64,000 bases of DNA, taken from positions 87,374-151,373 of the IMG/VR virus record IMGVR_UViG_3300017917_004503. One strand, given 5' to 3'. A program made the translations under genes and the position numbers. The notes below the pieces were generated by a model. That model was not told where the DNA came from. It ran no database searches and was given only the letters and a program-made list of their open reading frames with translations. This document shows positions 25,719-36,500 of the stretch, one piece after another. The number at the start of each line of letters is the position of its first letter. Within the stretch, counting starts at the first letter, position 1. The stretch comes from a virus.

Positions 25719-26486
25719 TTAATCCTTTCCTAATTTTGGGTTTTTTTGTTCCCAATCATCAAAAGTTTCCTCTATGATTTTTACTATAGGATCCCTCACT
25801 ATATCAGAAACCGAAAAATTCATAGTACCTATATCTTCTTTGTCGTCAAATAACTTAATTACAAGATCCAGTGCTGACATTCTAGAGTTTTTAATGTCTA
25901 TTTGTTTGGTGTCTCCTGTTATGATCATTTTAGTATCCGTCCCAATTCTAGTCATAGTGGATCTCATGTTTTTCTGAGTTATGTTTTGGGCTTCATCCAC
26001 TATGATTATTGCATTGTCTATCGATCTACCCCTTATATAAGCTAAGGGTAAAACCTCTATGTATCCTTGGTCTAACATTAATTGTGTTAAAGACTCTCCT
26101 ATTAATTTATGAAAATTATCTAGGAAAGAAATAGTAAAAGGGTACATTTTCTCTTTTAGATCTCCTTTTAAAAATCCAACTTCTTCACCCTCTAAAACTG
26201 TTACACTTTTAACTAAGATTATTTTTTTAAATCTTTGATCCGTTTTGAGCAATTTTAGTGCTTGAGCACATGCAAGGTAAGTTTTACCCGTTCCTGCTGG
26301 TCCTGCTGCAATAGTGATTTTGTTTTCATTTATTAGATTTATGAGTTTTTTCTGGTTTTCATTCTTAAACTTGTAATCTAACTTAAGTTTTTGAAGATCG
26401 AATCTAGATCCATGCTGGTTTGGGTTTCCTGAATGAAACGTTTCGTAATACTCTTCATCTGTAATTTTCTTTTTTCTACTTGCCAT
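25719..26486 (-). CDS. phoH: PhoH-like ATPase
   Basis: 255 residues on the minus strand, ATG complement at 26484-26486, and the only minus-strand gene in the window. Walker A is GPAGTGKT (62-69) and Walker B is IIIVDEAQN (161-168). It also has the PhoH signature segments VKSVTVLEGEEVGFLKGDL, EVLPLAYIRGRSIDNA and MIITGDTKQID. The first 45 residues are a charged extension. PhoH-type ATPases are common in T4-like phages and are linked to RNA metabolism, but their phage role is unsettled. Opposite orientation and its own bidirectional terminator suggest separate, perhaps early, expression. Confidence 0.93.
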   Translation of the reverse strand: MASRKKKITDEEYYETFHSGNPNQHGSRFDLQKLKLDYKFKNENQKKLINLINENKITIAAGPAGTGKTYLACAQALKLLKTDQRFKKIILVKSVTVLEGEEVGFLKGDLKEKMYPFTISFLDNFHKLIGESLTQLMLDQGYIEVLPLAYIRGRSIDNAIIIVDEAQNITQKNMRSTMTRIGTDTKMIITGDTKQIDIKNSRMSALDLVIKLFDDKEDIGTMNFSVSDIVRDPIVKIIEETFDDWEQKNPKLGKD

Positions 26487-26737
26487 AGAGGTTTCTTTTT
26501 ATTGTTTTTTTTATTTCATACCAAAACACCACAACTCCTGATGTTTGGTAGTTTCTTTGGTTAATAAAGGGGAATGTAATTTTTTCTGGATTTTCTTGGA
26601 ATAAAATCCACCTTTTTGACTTAAATGAGTGACTCCGATGTAGATATTACTCAGTTTAATTTTTTTATCTGTCATATTTAAGTGTTGTCGGAGACATTGA
26701 TATATATTTTACTTAAAAAAGAAATAAAAGATATAAA
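26487..26737. other. 251-bp divergent intergenic region
   Basis: This gap separates phoH (minus) from the + strand appendage genes and must hold promoters for both directions. The + side has GATATATA at 26699. The minus side has only an A-rich leader, with no GATATATA and no clear TTG/TATAAT or TAnnTTTG pair that I could support. CTCCGA (about 26633) and TCGGAG (about 26688) form a short widely spaced inverted pair. No ORF or RNA gene was seen. Confidence 0.6.
26699..26706 (+). promoter_or_regulatory. GATATATA octamer, candidate promoter element
   Basis: ACATTGATATATATTTTAC lies 31 nt before the ATG at 26738, inside the divergent region. As the first + strand gene after a terminator, this gene needs a promoter here, which makes this the best-supported copy of the octamer. 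Confidence 0.5.
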
Positions 26738-27646
26738 ATGGCAACAGTAAACATTTCAGAAATTTTAGGCTCCGATTCTATTTCTGGATCTAGAACAACT
26801 ATCAATTCCAATTTTTTAATATTACAAAACTGGATCAACGGTTATGTAACTGTATTTGGTGTAGATAGTGTAAATGGCATCCTGGATTTAACAGGGGCTT
26901 CAACCGGAAAAGTAGCAGCAAAAATTGGATCTTTCGATGCTATATCTGTACCAACAACAGGAACAGCAAAAGCAAGCGTTAGTAGTGCTGGTGTGGCTTC
27001 TTTTGTAACGGTGCAAACAACAACACTAACTGCATCTGGAACAGTCACATTCAATGGAAACGTAACATTCGGGAGTTCTTCCATATTTACGGTAGGTGGA
27101 ACTGCTAGTTTCAACGGCTCAACTAGTTTAAACGGAGGCTTAACTTTCGGACCTCTTGGACACGTAGTTAGTACTAACACTACTGCTGCAGGTGGAACTG
27201 GAACTGCATTCCCTGTAAATACGTCTGGAATAGGGGGAGGCGGATATTTAACATCTGTAAATTCTCCTTATGCAATTACAGGATTGGAAGATGTAATTTA
27301 TGCCAATTGCGGACCTACTGGTTTCTATATGAAGGTTGTTGATGGAACTTCTCCGGTTGGTGGTACTTTACCTAACATTCCTCAAGGTACAAGAATTACT
27401 ATAGTAAATACTTCTGCTGCTACAGGTTATATTTATACCGGTGTTACTGGAACATCTAGTTCATATTACACTGGATTTAACACCAGTTCAAGCTATGGAG
27501 GATATTCACCTTCAGGTATAGTGGTAAGTGCAAGCAAATCTTACAGATCATCGATTACCTTGCAATGGGAACCTAGAGTTGGACAGGGTCAAGCAACCCA
27601 GAATGGATCTTGGATAGTCCTCGGAGCAGCTAATGTTACTGTTTAA
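26738..27646 (+). CDS. Fibre/appendage-type structural protein, 302 aa
   Basis: The N-terminus ISGSRTTINSNFLILQNWI has the 'NxNF..I..' pattern common at the start of phage fibre proteins and resembles the starts of the collagen-like fibres further right. Residues about 80-140 are tandem short beta repeats (TLTASGTVTFNGNVTFGSS, TASFNGSTSLNGGLTFG) as in beta-helical or triple-stranded shafts. The C-terminus is a beta domain ending SWIVLGAANVTV with the 'G.W..LG' feel of head-fibre or decoration proteins. It could be a head fibre, whisker or short tail fibre. First gene of the + strand run after phoH. Confidence 0.5.
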   Translation: MATVNISEILGSDSISGSRTTINSNFLILQNWINGYVTVFGVDSVNGILDLTGASTGKVAAKIGSFDAISVPTTGTAKASVSSAGVASFVTVQTTTLTASGTVTFNGNVTFGSSSIFTVGGTASFNGSTSLNGGLTFGPLGHVVSTNTTAAGGTGTAFPVNTSGIGGGGYLTSVNSPYAITGLEDVIYANCGPTGFYMKVVDGTSPVGGTLPNIPQGTRITIVNTSAATGYIYTGVTGTSSSYYTGFNTSSSYGGYSPSGIVVSASKSYRSSITLQWEPRVGQGQATQNGSWIVLGAANVTV

Positions 27647-27669
27647 CATAGAAAATAAATCATAATAAA

Positions 27670-29871
27670 ATGGCTAAAACCCCATTTATAAGACCTTTAC
27701 AAGTACAGGGTGGAACTTTTTACACATTTTCGTCCTCTGCTGAAGATCTATCTTTTACATTCAATAATTCTGTCGACAAATTCAGATTTTCGAAGTTTGC
27801 ACTTTTGAACATACCCAATATAGACAACAGTGCTTCAACAGACACTAACCTCATTAGATTAAATGGACCAGATAGTGCTTTTTTGGATTGGGCTAATTCT
27901 ACAGGCCAAATTATTACCGGCGATGCAAACGTAGATTTTTCACAGAGTTTCCAAAGTTATTGTCTCAATATAGAATCCACAATTACAGGAGCAGATGAGT
28001 ATGATTCATCCTTAAAACAAAACATTTCAGAGAGAATCTTCTTTAAGTGGCTTAAGGAAATTGGAGCCATTAGATGGAGAGCTGCTAATTCATCTGAGGT
28101 TTCTCCTGCTTTAGATCAAAATACCGTTACTGTTGTTAACGATCTTCCTTTGACCCAGAAAAGATACGTAGAAGGAGATGCAACCGCAGGAACAACGGGA
28201 TCTTATGGTATGACAGGAGCTACCTATAATAGAGTTGTTCAATATATTGGAAATTTAGATATCGTTAATTCGGTGAAAAATTCGAATAACTCTTATTCTG
28301 AAGTTTATGTTTACATCCCAACCAAAGATGGAAATACCCCATATGTTTTATTCAAAAACATTGTTGATGTAAATTATTATCCTGACTACCAATGGACAAA
28401 TAATCCAACTAATCCACTGAATGATGAATATCTTTTCGGCAGGGATTATACTGAAATTAATCCTAGCGGACTGACAACTCTAGCAATCTTTGATGATGAC
28501 GTTTTGGGACAGCCAGTTGCTAGTTATTATGACACTGGAGTTCTAGGAGCAACTGCTGCAGGAAATTGGTATTCTCCAAGGGATACAGCTAATACTTATT
28601 TTAGTGAGGATATTTTTACTGATCCGTCAAACTATATTTTAACTAAAACAGCTAATTCCAATACTTTAAGATATGTTAGAAGTAAATTAGATTCGATAGG
28701 TATAGACTTTAATCCAAACTCATATGAAGGTATAATTTCAAATCCAAACATAAGTACATTAGAAGAATTTAATTCGACTGGAGATGCAGCGGATTTTTCT
28801 TTCAATTGTGTTTTGATCTATTATGATGTTTACGATCCAGCTGAACCTAGTAATTCTGCTACTAATCTTTATGGAGTACTCTTTTTAGATGATGTGAATA
28901 GCACTGGTGGTGAAATTTACATCCCGAGATTTAATAAATATCGTCCTAACCCCGTAACTAAGCTTAACGGTAATTCTTATGGATTGAAGCTAAATCTGAA
29001 ATTTGATACGGACATCGATCAAACAGGTGTCGAACAGGCAATCAATGATTATTCGCCTTTTTCTCTGTCAATGTTCATGGATGCTCTTAATGTCTTACAA
29101 GATGCAAGCTCAACACTTAATAACGCATCTTCAGACTTCATAGAACTGAGTAACAGAGTTACTGCCATAGAAAACATTACCTTGTCTTCTTCGACCGCTT
29201 TAAACTTAGATAAAAGGATCTTAGCTTTAGAGAAAAGCCTAGCAGCAAATCAAGCATTATTTAATAACACCCAATCTATTATGCAGCTGATTGGACAAAA
29301 TTACGATCTTGTTAGGGCAATATTAAATAATCAAACGAGTGTTCAGATCTCATATGACCTAGATCTGATAAAGCAAGGGCCTGGTATAACTGTTGATAGA
29401 TCTATACCTAATCAGGTTGGGATCATAAATGACAATCAGGACTTTAACGTTGGATCAAATGGAGGTTACGGAATACTTACTCAAAACGGAAGTAACGAAA
29501 TTTCCCTTCTTAGATTTTCTAATTACTTTAAGCATGTGAATAATGGTATTCCTCTGACTTTAACCGGAGATTTAACCATAAGATTAAACGATACTGACAT
29601 CCAATGGAAAAGAGGACAAAGATTTAGATTTTCTTTTGGTGATCAAATTTATCCTGGTGATTTCATCATTACATTCTTAACTAACGCTGTTGGATTATAT
29701 CCTTTGACTAATCCATCAGGAGCAAATTATTCTACTGTCATAGTTTCATTAGACGAATCAAACTTTGTTGATTATGATTACCAACCAGTTTTTGATATAG
29801 TTTGTGTCGATGAGATAGCACTTAAATTCCAAGTAGACGCAGTAGGAAAAAGTATAACTAATAATCAATAA
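27670..29871 (+). CDS. Large virion appendage protein with central coiled coil, 733 aa
   Basis: The family is not recognised. The N-terminus (MAKTPFIRPLQVQGGTFYTF) and the beta-rich first 460 residues suggest a structural domain. Residues about 470-553 are helical with heptad-like spacing (LNVLQDASSTLNNASSDFI, LSNRVTAIENI, LDKRILALEKSLAANQAL), probably a trimeric coiled coil. The last 170 residues return to beta structure (GPGITVDRSIPNQVGIINDN resembles fibre 'GtGI.V' elements). Arrangement of beta, coiled coil, beta fits a fibre or whisker. Starts 23 nt after the previous gene. Confidence 0.5.
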   Translation: MAKTPFIRPLQVQGGTFYTFSSSAEDLSFTFNNSVDKFRFSKFALLNIPNIDNSASTDTNLIRLNGPDSAFLDWANSTGQIITGDANVDFSQSFQSYCLNIESTITGADEYDSSLKQNISERIFFKWLKEIGAIRWRAANSSEVSPALDQNTVTVVNDLPLTQKRYVEGDATAGTTGSYGMTGATYNRVVQYIGNLDIVNSVKNSNNSYSEVYVYIPTKDGNTPYVLFKNIVDVNYYPDYQWTNNPTNPLNDEYLFGRDYTEINPSGLTTLAIFDDDVLGQPVASYYDTGVLGATAAGNWYSPRDTANTYFSEDIFTDPSNYILTKTANSNTLRYVRSKLDSIGIDFNPNSYEGIISNPNISTLEEFNSTGDAADFSFNCVLIYYDVYDPAEPSNSATNLYGVLFLDDVNSTGGEIYIPRFNKYRPNPVTKLNGNSYGLKLNLKFDTDIDQTGVEQAINDYSPFSLSMFMDALNVLQDASSTLNNASSDFIELSNRVTAIENITLSSSTALNLDKRILALEKSLAANQALFNNTQSIMQLIGQNYDLVRAILNNQTSVQISYDLDLIKQGPGITVDRSIPNQVGIINDNQDFNVGSNGGYGILTQNGSNEISLLRFSNYFKHVNNGIPLTLTGDLTIRLNDTDIQWKRGQRFRFSFGDQIYPGDFIITFLTNAVGLYPLTNPSGANYSTVIVSLDESNFVDYDYQPVFDIVCVDEIALKFQVDAVGKSITNNQ

Positions 29872-29888
29872 TAATAACATAAAAGGAA

Positions 29889-32800
29889 ATGGCAGGAACG
29901 CAAAATTCGATTAGTTCATTAGTAGCACAGTTTCTAAGGCTACAGAAAAATTCCTTGGAAATTACAAACGGCTTGAATGAGGTAGCAGTTTCAACTAACG
30001 AAACTGTTTCTATTGAAGTTTTGGATGAGCAAGGATTACCCAAGACAGTAAATATTCCTTCTTATGGGTACATAAGAGGAGAAATCCAAAGAATAGACAA
30101 CAACATAAGATCTTTAGCTGGAATAGGCGAAACCTATTCGACTGTAAGAAATGCCGATGGTACATATTCTCAAGTTTTTAAAGCCGAACCTCTTAAAGAG
30201 CCAGTAAGAATAACAAATCTGGTTGTACCTAGTACATTTGATGTTAAGGATAATTGGTTTTTTGAAAGCTTTCTGAGTCCTCTGCTTTATGTGAATGTTG
30301 ATGTGACTGGTCAAATACCAGAGGCATCTGACAGAATAGTAGTTAAAAGAATTATTGCAAATACTACTACCGATCAACAAAAGTTTTATTTTGATCAAAA
30401 TTTAAAAGGCAGAAACGATCTATCTTATGATGAATTCATTAATATTCTAAATGATCAAGGCATAGGATATTTTACAGATGAAGATATCGAACAACTTCCT
30501 CTCAGAACTATCAGGTATGTAGGTTCTTTTAGCGTTCTTTCATACTACGACGATGTCGTAAATTTAATAGATGCAAACGGTAATCCTTATCAGGAGACAA
30601 GAAGAAACTATAAACTTGATAAATTAACATATACTGATACCCTAAGCAATATTATAGATGGTAGATCCTTGAATGTTGGTGATAAAATATCAACACAAGA
30701 TGGTTCACAATATCAAGTTACTAAAGTTGATAACGATCAAGCTTCAATTCAGGCTAAACTCGTTTCTGGATTCCAACCAATTTTGCTCGGAGCAGATACT
30801 TTACAAATTTCTTCTACTGACTTTGGACCAAGATACGTTCAGGTTAATGTTGGGTATGATGAAAGACAAGGTGTGTTTTTTAAACCTATAGATGACAATT
30901 TTAACATCGTAGCTGCAATATGGTCTACTGGTATTATATTTTGGAGTAGTGAACTTAGAACCAAAAATCAAAACGGAGAAGTAGTAACTCTAGAAAATTA
31001 TTATCTAACAGAGGTAGCTGATCTTGGTAAAATATTTTTAGGAGCAGCAAAAGAAAAGAAAGTTCCTGCAATAGAAGGGATAAAGCCGGAAGCTCCGGTT
31101 GTGACACAAGATAGTTTTAAGGTAGTACAGATAAACAAACAGGTTACAGATTCTGTTCCTATATCCGTTATAACGGACAAACTTTCTGCTAAAACAGCTT
31201 TACAAAGCGAAATACAATCATTAGATAATGCAATCAATCAATCTAGATTGCAGTTAAATACTGGCTTGGCTATAACAAATCAAGGAGCAGTAACTCTCAC
31301 AAACGTTAGCGATAGTCCAATACTAGGTGCTAATCTAACACCGAATTCGGTAGTTTCTCAGAGAAATACTCCTATTGGTGTTAATACCGAATCAGTTAAA
31401 GCCAACTTAAATAATCTAATAGATCAAAGGATAAAAAAGGTTGAACTCTATGGATCTCTTGTATCTGAAGTTAAAACCCTAACTCAAGACGTACCTCAAA
31501 TAGTAACTCCGCCTAAATATAGAGTAAGAGGATTTTGGCCATTCCCAACCCCTAAAATTAGTCCTTCTACTGGACTACAGCAAGTGATCCAATTTTCGGT
31601 TCGATATAGATACCTTAGCGATAGTGGAGCAGCTCAACCTTCTGAACAGATTGATTTTACTGATAATAACGGATCTAGAAAAAACGCAGCCTTTTCAAAC
31701 TGGACTGAGTATAAAACTGACATTAGAAAAAAGGTTTACGATTCTAACACCGGAACTTATGTTTGGGCTCCTGAAGATACCTCTGATGCAAATGTTCAAA
31801 ATATAAATCAGCTTGATATTGCTATCACTAAAGGTGAAAGATTAGAAATTCAAATAGCATCGATTTCTGAAGCTGGATGGCCAGACAATCCTATCATGTC
31901 TGATTATTCCCCTTCTGTTATAGTTTCTTTCCCTGATAGCTTAAGTGTGAATGGAATATCTCCTGCTTTGCAGACTAACCTTGAAGATTCTGCAGTAGTA
32001 AAAGTTCAAAGTAATTTGAATGCACAAGGATTACCTATCCATTTATCACAACAGTTCGTTTCTGGAGATAAAACATATTTTCACGATTCTAACGGTATAG
32101 CCAGTGGATTCTACACCAATACTGGATCAGTGATAAATTTATTCGACAAGCTTATAGATTTACAGAATCAAATTACACAGCTAAGATCTCAAATCGAGCA
32201 GGCTAAAGGTATCCTCGAAGTTTATATTATCGATTCTAATAACAATAAAATCAAGGTTTCGAGAGGTTCTACGATTAAACTGAATGCTGGATTTTATAAT
32301 GAAATCTTTACCAATCCTTTAACATCGGATGCTGGTAAGATTGCTTCTATTACATATAGTATTCAACTTTACAATCCTCAGGCTTCTCCTGTTGAATTAG
32401 CATCCACAGTTCCTGGAGGACTTGAGACTAGAGTCCCAACAGATCTGACAACAATAAGCGGATATAGCACTAATTTAAGGTATGGAGATGGACCTATTTC
32501 ATTAACCTCAATAGTTCCAACTGATGTTACAGCTTCAACAAGCTTCATACAGGCCCCACCTTATGCTTCTTGTTCTGCTTTTTCACAGTTCATCTATCCT
32601 CGATACAGAAATGTTGGATTCAATCAAGTTTTATATAATAACAATCAGACTGATCTGTCTCAATATTTCACGAACACTTATAGTAATTCCTATACATACA
32701 ATGGTCAATCAGCATCACAGCAAATTAATTTTGGTGTAGCTGGAACATACCCTCAGAATGGACAGATATTCACTCCTTATGATCCTACACTGTACAGTGA

Positions 32801-33533
32801 CTATCTAACAGTAACAGGCGGAACTGCAGCTGCTGTTTGGAACGGAACGTTTACCTCAGGTACAGGAGGAACTGCTAATGGTAGCGGATATCTTTCTGAA
32901 TTCTGTATCCATACGAGCCATCCTTATTTAGTTTCTATTGGATCTAGTTATTCTTTTACTAACTATCCTGATTTGGTAAAACCTTATAATGCAAGTGGAG
33001 TAACTTATGCACCATTCAGACATACCCAAACATTCTGGGGTGATACAAGTTTATCTGTTTACTGGGTTCAACAATCTTTTAGGGAGGTAACTCAAACTTT
33101 CCCTACTGGAGCAACTGCATCAAGAAATGATAGAATGTATCCAGATAAATTAGGGTTTTCTTCAAATGATGAATATCTAATTGGTAAATTCTCTTGTGGT
33201 GCATATTTATATTTAGGACCAGTAACTTTAAGTGCTGTTCAAGTTCCTGGTACAACTGCGATGAGTATTAGATTCCTCGGTGACGGAGATAGCAATGCGA
33301 TAAACGTCCCTCTTATTTACCAATTTAGAGCCGTTGATAAATTAGGGTATATTGGTGGTTGGAGAAAGGCAGGAAACCTTTCTAACATCACGTATACAAA
33401 GAAGATTGGAATTGACATCCAGGTTAAGGGCGAAGATATATTCTCATTCGATGTTCAGGTAACAGGAGCATACCAAAATGATACGTTAGTTGCACCTAAT
33501 TTCGATAGTGGAGTAAAGGCGCTAAATTTTTAA
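29889..33533 (+). CDS. Large virion structural protein, 1214 aa
   Basis: No family recognised. The N-terminus is helical (SISSLVAQFLRLQKNSLEI) followed by VNIPSYGYIRGEIQRIDNNI. Two coiled-coil segments are visible: about 434-460 (LQSEIQSLDNAINQSRLQL) and about 749-785 (LFDKLIDLQNQITQLRSQI). Between and after are beta domains that look fibronectin-like (VIQFSVRYRYLSDSG, KGERLEIQIASISEAGWPDN). One of the few genes with a purine-rich site before the start (aaaaggaaATG). Likely part of the baseplate periphery or a long appendage; role inferred only from size, composition and neighbours. Confidence 0.5.
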   Translation: MAGTQNSISSLVAQFLRLQKNSLEITNGLNEVAVSTNETVSIEVLDEQGLPKTVNIPSYGYIRGEIQRIDNNIRSLAGIGETYSTVRNADGTYSQVFKAEPLKEPVRITNLVVPSTFDVKDNWFFESFLSPLLYVNVDVTGQIPEASDRIVVKRIIANTTTDQQKFYFDQNLKGRNDLSYDEFINILNDQGIGYFTDEDIEQLPLRTIRYVGSFSVLSYYDDVVNLIDANGNPYQETRRNYKLDKLTYTDTLSNIIDGRSLNVGDKISTQDGSQYQVTKVDNDQASIQAKLVSGFQPILLGADTLQISSTDFGPRYVQVNVGYDERQGVFFKPIDDNFNIVAAIWSTGIIFWSSELRTKNQNGEVVTLENYYLTEVADLGKIFLGAAKEKKVPAIEGIKPEAPVVTQDSFKVVQINKQVTDSVPISVITDKLSAKTALQSEIQSLDNAINQSRLQLNTGLAITNQGAVTLTNVSDSPILGANLTPNSVVSQRNTPIGVNTESVKANLNNLIDQRIKKVELYGSLVSEVKTLTQDVPQIVTPPKYRVRGFWPFPTPKISPSTGLQQVIQFSVRYRYLSDSGAAQPSEQIDFTDNNGSRKNAAFSNWTEYKTDIRKKVYDSNTGTYVWAPEDTSDANVQNINQLDIAITKGERLEIQIASISEAGWPDNPIMSDYSPSVIVSFPDSLSVNGISPALQTNLEDSAVVKVQSNLNAQGLPIHLSQQFVSGDKTYFHDSNGIASGFYTNTGSVINLFDKLIDLQNQITQLRSQIEQAKGILEVYIIDSNNNKIKVSRGSTIKLNAGFYNEIFTNPLTSDAGKIASITYSIQLYNPQASPVELASTVPGGLETRVPTDLTTISGYSTNLRYGDGPISLTSIVPTDVTASTSFIQAPPYASCSAFSQFIYPRYRNVGFNQVLYNNNQTDLSQYFTNTYSNSYTYNGQSASQQINFGVAGTYPQNGQIFTPYDPTLYSDYLTVTGGTAAAVWNGTFTSGTGGTANGSGYLSEFCIHTSHPYLVSIGSSYSFTNYPDLVKPYNASGVTYAPFRHTQTFWGDTSLSVYWVQQSFREVTQTFPTGATASRNDRMYPDKLGFSSNDEYLIGKFSCGAYLYLGPVTLSAVQVPGTTAMSIRFLGDGDSNAINVPLIYQFRAVDKLGYIGGWRKAGNLSNITYTKKIGIDIQVKGEDIFSFDVQVTGAYQNDTLVAPNFDSGVKALNF

Positions 33534-33556
33534 TAAAATAAACTTGAGCTTCAAAT

Positions 33557-36500
33557 ATGTCTCAATCAAAGCTTTTCGATTATAATTCTTCTTTTTCTGT
33601 AATCAGAACGAATCCTAAACTTGCCGGTAATTTTAAAATAACGGTCGATTCTGATGGCGGGGTTTGGTTTAATTCAATGAATGTTAATCCTATTCTCTCA
33701 CAGGATAAGTACAAAAAATTCAATATCTCTGGTGACAATACTTATGCTTCAGATATTAACAAGTTTTTCGATGAAGGTAAGTTATCATCAGATATAATCT
33801 TTCAGGTTGGTAAATTTACTGATGGTGAAAATCAATCGGCTCAGCAGTTTGCCGAACAGTATGATTTTTTTTATGCTAGTGGTGCTCAGGCCTTAATAGA
33901 TAAAAATTACGGGGAAGATTTTAGTTATTTTGCACCTTTGTGGGTTAAGAATGAAATCCCAGATTTCTTTGTAATCTTTAAAGTCTCTGATCCTTTAGAT
34001 TATCCTTATTCTCAAAATGTAACCGATATCCAAGAAAATCTTAATTACATAGTTATCCAAGATTATACTTCTACTGAAAACTTTGTAGTTTCATACGGAA
34101 AAGATTCTGCAGGTAATGATTTATTTTTTGGCAATGGAGAGGTTTTTCAAGGAAAGATTAATCTTTCATCATATCAAATAATTAGTGGAACCGGTAAGGT
34201 TGCAGTTTATGATGAGTTATATTACCTACCGGACGTCAATGACATTTCTTCTACTTTTACACAAAAGATTCTTAATAAAGCAACTGTTATAAAAACATTC
34301 GATCTGAGAGAAAATACAAAAATTGGTAATTATATCAGATCTATTTTCAATAACCCTGGTTTTTCTAAATCTCCTCTTGAGGTTAGTTGGGGATATGATT
34401 CTTATACTTATTTTAAAGGTGCCAGCATTACTGAAGGAGTATACACAAAAAAAGGTGAGCTTCTAAATGACTACTTTTCAACATCTGCATCAGATGGTAT
34501 GATAGATTTTGAGGATTACTTAACTTCTGGATTTTCTAGAAATAATATAGTCTGTCCTAATTTATTAAATTTAGAATTTCTTTTTAATGACGATGAATCT
34601 GAACTGTATACGATTAATAGATACCTTGGATTTTATGTTTCTCGAAACGATGTTGCTCAATTTAGAATGAATGGTCAATTCTTCTACGAATTTAGAAACC
34701 TTGAAGGGAATGATAATCTACCTAAACCAACAAGAAATGATTTTGGATACTATTACAACAACTATTCTAAAATTTTCGGTGCAACTTCTGGAATTAGATT
34801 GTTTTATGAAAACGCAACAGGATTTTTGCCTGGATCAAATAACGTCAATTTGTTAGATTCAGATAAACTCTTTTATGTTACTGATAAAAATGACAACTTC
34901 TACAGTCTTAAAAGATCTGAAAGTTATGTCGTATCTGGTGTTACTGGTCCTGAATATTCTTATGGACCTTATGACTACTCATTAGGTTCATTCTCAGCTA
35001 CAGGATCAACTGGTGCAACTTCTGGATCAATTGTAATTCAGAATACAACAGCTAACATAAATTGGTTTACTGGTACAGATGATAAGGTAGCAACAATACT
35101 TGGTTCTAGGCCAGATTCTGCTGGTAGATCTTATATAGAGATTAAATTTTTAGAAAACTATAACGAGACCCAGCCTTTAACCCTAAAATTGTATTGGCCA
35201 AACGGATCCCAAAAAGAAGGACCTAGAAAGTTTGATATTATTAGAAGCGGTGATTTTTCTTCAATTTTAATCTGGACAGCTGGATCGTATTATTCAACTG
35301 GAAATTCTTATTATTTCAACGCTTCTACCGGAACAACATTCGAAGTAGCTGATGCTTTAGCTTCTGTTATAAAAGATTTAGATCAAGTAACAATAGATAG
35401 CGGACAAAATGAAAATTCTTCGATAATAAGGGTTAAAAATCCCGGGACATTCGGTAACGAATCTTATTCTCTATCGGTTTTTGATGATTATGATTCTTTT
35501 AAGAGTAAATTCAAAGGGACATGGAACAATACAACATCATATTTATTAGGCGATATTGTAAATTATTTAGGTAATTATTATGAAGCTTTATCTTCTGTTG
35601 TTCCACCTACTGGAGGTACGACAACGTCTCCTGATTCTAATGCTTCTTGGTCTACATATTATACTTTCTCGACATCTGGATTAATAGAGATTAATGGTAT
35701 AGATGCTTCTTTACTTAATCAGGACGTCAACTTTATAGGTGGCACACAAACAAGTAATACCAGGATAATATTTTCAGCAGAAAGAAAAGATCAGGTTCAG
35801 ATCGGTAATTATATAAAAACAAACTCAGGCTATTCTAGAATCGATAGCGTAACCAAATATGTTGATGATGCTATATTAGATGCAAATAATCAAGTTGTTG
35901 GATTTGATAATTTTTCGTATTGGTTAGTTGCTAATGTAGAGGATAATAATAGTATTATTGAATTAGGTTCGAATCAATCTTTTAACGTTTATCAATATGC
36001 ACAATCATCGTTGGGTGTATTCACATTCTTTGATGTAAAAGAATTTGATTTTGATTTCTGGAGTTCTAATTATAACTACACTCCAAACCCTGAAACCTAT
36101 AAATATTTTCAAATCCAGGCTAATACGGAGGGAGTTATTGAACCAAATATACCTTATTTTGTAAAGCGTGGACAAATAAGTTATGGTGGAAATATCTATA
36201 ATCAAGGTAATTTATTTTACGGTGTAACAGGATACACATCCTTTGAAGTTTCAGATCCTAGCTTAAATACTCCTTTCGATCAAATTCTTTCTGCCCAATC
36301 TAATTTTGCGACATCTCAGCAAATCTCAGTTTCTTCTAATGTTGTAGTTTTTCCAGCTCAGTATTCTGATGTTATTTATAATTCTTCCACTACTTCATAC
36401 GATAACATTGGTTATCAGACTGATATGAATTCATTTAATGGATTCATTGGAATACAGGGTATTTTATTGGATCCACAAAATATAGACCCAACTAAGGAAG

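Noticed and set aside
26625-26695. CTCCGA/TCGGAG inverted pair in the divergent region as an operator
   Set aside because: Only 6 bp and widely spaced; too weak to claim as a regulatory site.
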